Below, in pieces: positions 6,413 through 10,964 of a stretch of DNA of 10,964 nucleotides. The translations under genes and the position numbers were made by a program. Under the pieces are notes generated by a model. That model was not told the DNA's origin and searched no databases. It saw only the letters and a program-made list of their open reading frames with translations. Every line of letters begins with the position of its first letter. Position 1 is the stretch's first letter. The stretch is from Chlamydiota bacterium (lineage in GTDB: Bacteria; Chlamydiota; Chlamydiia; Chlamydiales; JAJFMB01), in the NCBI GenBank assembly GCA_021772355.1, contig JAJFMB010000332.1, positions 1 to 10,964 of the forward strand. The letters are read 5' to 3'.

Positions 6413-6458
6413 AAGTCGCTCCGTCATTCGTTGTGACCGGAGGTCCAACGAGTAGACT
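6413..6458 (-). repeat. Element end copy D (right arm)
   Basis: Inverted copy of A and C: read on the minus strand it starts AGTCTACTCGTTGGACC and ends CGACTT. It stops one base before the tamB stop codon (6460-6462). Confidence 0.85.
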
Positions 6459-6459
6459 G

Positions 6460-9246
6460 TTAGTAATCGTACTTCCACTTAAGCATAAGCTGGCTGTTGG
6501 CGCCTTCGTCAACTTCTGCTTGTAGTTTGAGGGACTTGATTAAGTTGGCGGCGACGGCAACGCTAGTGGCTTCAGAGGTCATGCTTTTGTTAACTGATAC
6601 AAAGAGGCGAGGGGTGACATATTTGCCGACGGTGATAGAGATGTCTTTTTGATCATCATCGTCCGAGACGTTGACGCCGAAGCTATCGATTTTGACGGAA
6701 TTGCGCAGTTTACCCAAAAAGTTTGCGCTGTCATCTTCGGCGCTAAGTGCGGAGAAGGATTGACTAAGCTGAGAGCCTTGGAGGGCGTCAATTTCTGGGA
6801 GGGGTTTATTAAACAGGATGAGAGAAAGAATTTCTTGCTGCGACATGGGGGGGTTGGAGCGGAAAGAGATTGAGGGATTGTTGACAGCTCCTTTAAGCAC
6901 AATTTCAGCGTTACACTCTTCGAGTTCATGTTCAACGACGACATAGAGAGTGGCCTTTTCGCTGTAATCTCCGTTAAATGTGATATTCCCTTGAGCGAGT
7001 TGGAACATTTTTCCGTTAAGGAGTTGTTCACCGGAAATGGCTTCAATCTGTCCAAAAATTTGCGGTGCTGATGTCGTACCTTTGATGGAAGCGTTCCCTT
7101 TCCATTCAGAGTTAAGATCACGGCCGGATACGGTTAGTCCTTTGGGAGCACGAAGGTCAACATTTAATGTCATTGGCCAGGTGTCAACTTTCTGTTGGTA
7201 CAGGGTGGGGGACTCTTCATTGTCTGGTTGGTTGATGTAGGAGACGTCGATATGTTTGATCGAGGGGGAAAGTTGTTTGGGAAGAGTGAAGTCCGCTTTG
7301 TCAATGAGAAGTTGGCCTGTTAGGTCGGCATTTTTACTGTTTCCCTTAATCTGGATAGGTCCACTTGCGAGAACAGAGGCGGTGTCGAGATTAAGAAGGG
7401 GGGCGCGTCGGGTAGTTAAAGAAAGGTCAAAGGGGAAGTTTTGACGGGGGTCAAGAGTGATTTTTCCTTTAGCTGTTAAGGCAGTATTTCCTGCTGAAGT
7501 CGCACTAAAATGTGTCAAAATTGCTTCGGATCCCCGTCCGACGATTTTTGCATTGATATTTTCAAAAACCGTTCCAAAACGAAAGCTCTCAAAGGTGCCG
7601 TTTTCTAAAGTCATTTGCCCACTGAGTTGAGGAGAGGCTAACGTGCCATTGACCTCGAGAGAGATGGCTGTCTTTCCGGTGATGTGTGTGGTTTCCGTGT
7701 AGATCAGTTGCAGAAGAGAGGTGATTTCAAGAGAAGCTGTAAGCTGTGCTTGCATTGGTTGGTGAGGATTAATTTCTATTTTCGGAGGCAGAAGTTGGCA
7801 GTGAAAAGGAAGGCTTCCCGTAAACGAAAGGGGCTGTGGGCTTGCTCCAATAATCGTGCCGACACACTCTAATGTGTCATCTTTGATAGTGGCGCGGCAA
7901 CTTGCGTTCAGCGGCGGAAATTTAGCAAAGCTTTCATCGTGGATTTTGAGCCGATCTAAATCAACTTGAATTTGTCCTTTAAGAGAGTCGGGCGAACCAA
8001 AGAGAAAGGCGTCAATAGATACCGTACTGTCAAATGGGAGAGGGGGCATAAGCGTTTCAAAAAGTTCGCTTGGCAAATCGCGGGCACGGGTGGTGGTATG
8101 GACATGGTTTTTGTGGAGATCTAATGTAGAGTAGATGGTTCCACCGGCAAACTGAAGAAAGAGGGGGGAACACTCTGCATTTCGAATCATAACAGGTTCA
8201 CAGAGGCTAAAAGGGTAGTGATAGTAAGTGCCTTGGCACTCATCGATACTTAGCACAATTGTGTCGGGAGCAGCTCGGAAACGTCCGTCAGAAACAAGAT
8301 GTGCCCACTCATTGTCGTAGGTGATATGATAAGGCCACAGTTTCCTGCTCGTAGATATTAATGATTGGAGATGTATTGATCCGGCTTGAGGAGATGTTAG
8401 TGTGGTAGTTGTAAGAAAGCCATCTTCTTGTTTTTTACAAGAACATACGATTTCACCTGAACCCATTTGGGAGTGAGTGAACTGTATTTTACTTTGCAGG
8501 TCAAAGAGAGATCCTACAATACGTCCTGTTAGGTCTGTATTAAGTCCATGAGCTGAAAAGGAAGAGGATTTGATGTTATAATCATTGTCGATCTCGGCGT
8601 TTCCATTGAGATGATACTGAGGATTTTGGATGTCGAAATGAAGGGTGCTTTGCTCATCGCAGTGAAGACTTCCCTTAAGAGATGTCGATTTGTGTTGGCA
8701 GTTAAAAAACCACGTTTCCTTATTTTTTTGACAAGAGAGGATAACGGGGATTTCGTCGATGCAGAGTTTTGCATCTAGAGAATTTTTTAGAGAATCCCAT
8801 GCTCCGCTCCCTTCAAGAGATACAGTTGTATTTAAAGCAGCGAGGTGTAACTGCGCAATTCTTAAATTGTCAACTTCTAGCTGGCGCGTTGTTCCTTTGC
8901 TGCTTGGTGGAAGTGGAGGTGCGGCAAGGTGCATTTCTTCGATGGAAAGAGAGGAAATCTTAAGTTGACCGGACAGGAGACTATAAAGATTGAGAGAGCA
9001 CTTCACCTGGGAAAGGGAAACAAGTGTTTCGTCTCCTTTTGTCAGGGCTATTTTTTTTGCGCGGAGATGGCAGGGGAAGCGAAACTTCCAACCTTCCATG
9101 CAAAAACTGTATCCTGTTTTTTGTTCCACAGCATGCGAGATATACTCCGTGACACGCTTTTTGAAGGGATCTGTTTGTATCACTACGGCAACGCCTAAGA
9201 CGAAACTGACAAAAAGAATGGAAAGAGTTAGTAATACTTTTTTCAT
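6460..9246 (-). CDS. tamB: Translocation and assembly module inner-membrane protein TamB
   Basis: A 928-residue member of the TamB/DUF490 (AsmA-like) family. An N-terminal hydrophobic anchor (about 4-23) places it in the inner membrane. The rest is a long run of short amphipathic strands, the beta-taco groove that spans the periplasm and, in this family, carries lipids or assists outer-membrane protein assembly. The conserved C-terminal domain is clear: GxMFQLAQGNITFNG (about 745-759), the SNPPMSQQEILSLILF motif (797-812), and the closing VTPRLFVSV...LKWKYDY with an aromatic end. It is shorter than E. coli TamB (about 1,260 residues). It holds 16 cysteines, 15 of them within the first 483 residues, which is unusual for a periplasmic protein. 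It overlaps the end of tamA by one base (TAATG), so the pair is probably co-translated. I cannot tell which TamB function dominates in this organism. Confidence 0.95.
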   Translation of the reverse strand: MKKVLLTLSILFVSFVLGVAVVIQTDPFKKRVTEYISHAVEQKTGYSFCMEGWKFRFPCHLRAKKIALTKGDETLVSLSQVKCSLNLYSLLSGQLKISSLSIEEMHLAAPPLPPSSKGTTRQLEVDNLRIAQLHLAALNTTVSLEGSGAWDSLKNSLDAKLCIDEIPVILSCQKNKETWFFNCQHKSTSLKGSLHCDEQSTLHFDIQNPQYHLNGNAEIDNDYNIKSSSFSAHGLNTDLTGRIVGSLFDLQSKIQFTHSQMGSGEIVCSCKKQEDGFLTTTTLTSPQAGSIHLQSLISTSRKLWPYHITYDNEWAHLVSDGRFRAAPDTIVLSIDECQGTYYHYPFSLCEPVMIRNAECSPLFLQFAGGTIYSTLDLHKNHVHTTTRARDLPSELFETLMPPLPFDSTVSIDAFLFGSPDSLKGQIQVDLDRLKIHDESFAKFPPLNASCRATIKDDTLECVGTIIGASPQPLSFTGSLPFHCQLLPPKIEINPHQPMQAQLTASLEITSLLQLIYTETTHITGKTAISLEVNGTLASPQLSGQMTLENGTFESFRFGTVFENINAKIVGRGSEAILTHFSATSAGNTALTAKGKITLDPRQNFPFDLSLTTRRAPLLNLDTASVLASGPIQIKGNSKNADLTGQLLIDKADFTLPKQLSPSIKHIDVSYINQPDNEESPTLYQQKVDTWPMTLNVDLRAPKGLTVSGRDLNSEWKGNASIKGTTSAPQIFGQIEAISGEQLLNGKMFQLAQGNITFNGDYSEKATLYVVVEHELEECNAEIVLKGAVNNPSISFRSNPPMSQQEILSLILFNKPLPEIDALQGSQLSQSFSALSAEDDSANFLGKLRNSVKIDSFGVNVSDDDDQKDISITVGKYVTPRLFVSVNKSMTSEATSVAVAANLIKSLKLQAEVDEGANSQLMLKWKYDY

Positions 9247-10964
9247 TAGAATGCCTGCCCGATGCTAAAGTAGAATTGAAAACGGCTATCGATTCCTTTG
9301 CGTCGATTGATTGGAAAGGCGATGTCTAAACGGATGGGGCCTACAGGAGTATAGTAGCGGATTCCTGTTCCTAGAGAGTGAAATAGGCGTTGTCCGAACT
9401 GAGGAAGGACTTGTCGATACACATTACCCACGTCATAGAAGTAGGCAACTCCAAGTTTTTCAGTGGCCCTCCAACGTAATTCGCAAGAACCGATAAGCAT
9501 CGAGCGACCCCCGATTGGCTTGTCTTCAGCATTGAGGGGGCTGACAGTCATGTATTTGTAACCGCGCAGGGTGCTTTCGGATCCGGCGTAGAACCGTTCT
9601 GATGGAGGAATTTCTTGCCTTGTCGTTCCCAAAATTGTTCCGAGTGTAAGTTTTGCGGCGAAGACGACTCTGGGGTCTTTCCATAGAGACTTGTAATAGG
9701 TTCCTGTAAATAAATTTTTTACATACACAAATTTAGGACTAAGGATCTGAGCGGTTGGCTCAATTCTGCTAAAGAAGGAACCCCCGCGTGTGGGATCAAG
9801 AAGGTTATTTGTGTTGTTCCATCTCAGGGTTAAAGGTGTTTTAATCAGGTGGAAGCAGCCGTTGCGGTCAGAACCTTTGTTGCGGAGCTCTTTGGCTTTC
9901 GCACCATAAGAAATTCCAAGGCATGGAGTGAGACGGTGTTGTAAAATTGCTGATAAGCTGTAAGCTGTTTCCTGGTATCCCTTGGTGACTTCATGAATAT
10001 AGTCAGCGCGCCAAACTAGATCCTGTTTGGGCAGCCAGATGTCAGGTTGAATGTATTGCACCGATCCTTCTTGCAAACGACCGAGAATATTAGCTTTAAG
10101 CCGTAGGGTATCGCCCATTCCACGAATGTTGCGATGCTCCCACTCCACTTGTCCGCCAGGACCCAGCTGGGTGCTGTAGCTTACGCCTGCTCCGATACTG
10201 CGGTGCTTCGCTTCAATGAGCGCGATGTGCATGGGGATTTCTCCGCTTTCAGACAATGTCTCCGGATAGCTGATGTTAACAAGACGGAAAAGACGAGTCT
10301 CTTCCAAAGCGTTTTGTGTTTCGACGATTTTCATTAAGTCAAAGGGAAGTCCGCGACACCACGCAATTTTTTTACGCAAAAAGGCGTCTTTAACACTGCG
10401 ATTGCCTTCAAAAATTGAGGGGCCGAACAGGGCGAGGGGTCCTTGATTCACATAAAGAGTGACAGCAATCGATTTGTCAAGTTGATTGGCTACAACATCT
10501 CGTTTGGTAATGACGGCATAAGGGTATCCACGCTTCGCGAGCGAAAAGAGCAAACACTCCTCGGCAGCCAGTATCGTTGCGGGGTAGGCCGGCTGATTAA
10601 GTCGTATACCTAGAGTACTAAGTTTGATTGATTCGTAGTCAAGAGAAGTTGGTTCTGTTGGGATTATTAAAAAATTTTTTAATGGGTAGACGGACCCTAG
10701 GTTAATGTTGATCGTGACAAGGTGGGGTAAGCTATCAAAATCGTACGTAAAAGAAATTTTTGCATTATAATAAGCAGAGTTGTGCAGTACTGTTATCAGA
10801 CGTTGCAAGTCCGATTCAGCGCGCCTTCGTAAGGCTGCAGCCGTTGTTGGAGAGGTTTCTGCTAATGCCACAAGTTGTGAGGAGGATTTTAACTGTGCAA
10901 GTAGGTCAGGATCGTCTAAACCGCAAAATTCAACGCGATAAGGATCAAGGGCAAAACCCTGAGC
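9246..10964 (-). CDS. tamA: TamA, Omp85-family outer-membrane protein (5' end outside window)
   Basis: The frame stays open to the right edge of the window, giving 572 visible residues. The first visible residues (VEFCGLDDPDLLAQLKSS) are already within the first POTRA domain, so the signal peptide and true start lie beyond 10964. A GTG at 10871 is internal. Three POTRA domains follow in order (about 9-85, 85-170 and 170-245), the third with IFEGNRSVKDAFLRKKI. The 16-strand barrel begins near 250 (RSIGAGVSYST). The lid-loop motif R-G-Y at about visible residue 467 (STLRGYKY) and the closing GIRYYTPVGPIRLDIAFPINRR with a terminal Phe are hallmarks of the family. TamA partners TamB across the periplasm in outer-membrane assembly or lipid traffic. 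Three POTRAs plus the neighbouring tamB point to TamA rather than BamA. Little of the gene is missing, given the usual length of about 580-600. Confidence 0.94.
   Translation of the reverse strand, partial: AQGFALDPYRVEFCGLDDPDLLAQLKSSSQLVALAETSPTTAAALRRRAESDLQRLITVLHNSAYYNAKISFTYDFDSLPHLVTININLGSVYPLKNFLIIPTEPTSLDYESIKLSTLGIRLNQPAYPATILAAEECLLFSLAKRGYPYAVITKRDVVANQLDKSIAVTLYVNQGPLALFGPSIFEGNRSVKDAFLRKKIAWCRGLPFDLMKIVETQNALEETRLFRLVNISYPETLSESGEIPMHIALIEAKHRSIGAGVSYSTQLGPGGQVEWEHRNIRGMGDTLRLKANILGRLQEGSVQYIQPDIWLPKQDLVWRADYIHEVTKGYQETAYSLSAILQHRLTPCLGISYGAKAKELRNKGSDRNGCFHLIKTPLTLRWNNTNNLLDPTRGGSFFSRIEPTAQILSPKFVYVKNLFTGTYYKSLWKDPRVVFAAKLTLGTILGTTRQEIPPSERFYAGSESTLRGYKYMTVSPLNAEDKPIGGRSMLIGSCELRWRATEKLGVAYFYDVGNVYRQVLPQFGQRLFHSLGTGIRYYTPVGPIRLDIAFPINRRKGIDSRFQFYFSIGQAF

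Larger units (their letters stand above)
5891..6458. mobile_element. 568-bp inverted-repeat element filling the convergent gap
   Basis: The ends form an ungapped imperfect inverted repeat of 46 bp (5891-5936 against 6413-6458; about 84% identity over the 45-bp stretch compared). The shared core is TTGGACCYCCGGTCACAACGAA read inward, split by one mismatch. The left side carries extra copies of the same end (see the repeat entries). No transposase or convincing reading frame is present. The element starts inside the stop codon of the secreted-protein gene and ends one base from the tamB stop, so nothing else remains between these genes. The interior holds several short hairpins: 6121-6126 with 6134-6139, AGGGGA-CAA-TCCCCT at 6193-6207, and the two described as terminators. 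A MITE-like insertion is the simplest reading; a dispersed intergenic repeat acting as a two-way terminator is the alternative. I see no clear target-site duplication. Confidence 0.65.

Noticed and set aside
5891..6458. A known structured RNA (tmRNA, RNase P RNA, SRP RNA, group II intron domain V) in the hairpin-rich gap
   Set aside because: I looked for their conserved sequence signatures on both strands and saw none. The palindromic arms and repeated ends fit a repeat element better.
6225..6512. A 95-codon minus-strand frame across the right end of the element into tamB
   Set aside because: It overlaps the conserved TamB C-terminus in another frame and has no ribosome binding site.
6579..7121. 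A 180-codon minus-strand frame inside tamB
   Set aside because: It is on the same strand as the highly conserved TamB C-terminal domain but in a different frame. The product is Ser/Pro/Lys-rich with no domain: a shadow of tamB.
10869..10871. GTG as the start of tamA
   Set aside because: The frame continues upstream to the window edge with clear POTRA-1 sequence (VEFCGLDDPDLL), so this GTG is an internal valine and the gene is cut by the window.

Overview
The window looks like a chromosomal segment of a Gram-negative, environmental member of the Chlamydiota (Waddlia/Parachlamydia-type). This rests on three things. A DsbA-like gene is translationally coupled to dsbB, an arrangement I recall from chlamydiae. 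There are large lineage-specific proteins with no recognisable domain. The base composition is moderately AT-rich. The phylum call is an inference; nothing here is diagnostic on its own. I see no rRNA, tRNA, CRISPR array or complete transposase gene.

Left part (1-1835): a small four-helix membrane protein of the phage-holin-4_2/YvlD family runs rightwards. It converges with, and overlaps by 33 bp, a leftward two-gene operon encoding a DsbA-like thiol oxidoreductase and its membrane re-oxidant DsbB (ATGA overlap). Just upstream of the DsbA-like gene sits a 336-bp sequence with 38-bp imperfect terminal inverted repeats and no transposase: a MITE-like element separating the gene from any older promoter.

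Middle part (1836-5892): two leftward genes, an 817-residue protein of unknown function followed by a small secreted protein with a strong Shine-Dalgarno and its own candidate promoter. Across a 139-bp AT-rich divergent spacer is a rightward gene for a secreted protein whose His...Asn-x-Cys pattern suggests a permuted papain-like (NlpC/P60-LRAT type) hydrolase.

Right part (5891-10964): a second inverted-repeat element (568 bp) fills the convergent gap between the secreted protein and tamB almost exactly from stop codon to stop codon. It carries four full or partial copies of its end sequence and two hairpins that look like terminators pointing in opposite directions. Beyond it lies a leftward tamA-tamB pair: an Omp85-family outer-membrane barrel with POTRA domains (5' end outside the window) and an inner-membrane-anchored TamB, overlapping by one base (TAATG).

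Functionally the window is rich in envelope genes: disulfide formation (DsbA/DsbB), outer-membrane assembly or lipid transport (TamA/TamB), and two secreted proteins. TamB carries 16 cysteines, which makes a link to the Dsb pair worth considering. The two small inverted-repeat elements are the clearest undescribed structures. I do not see a clearly new multi-gene system.
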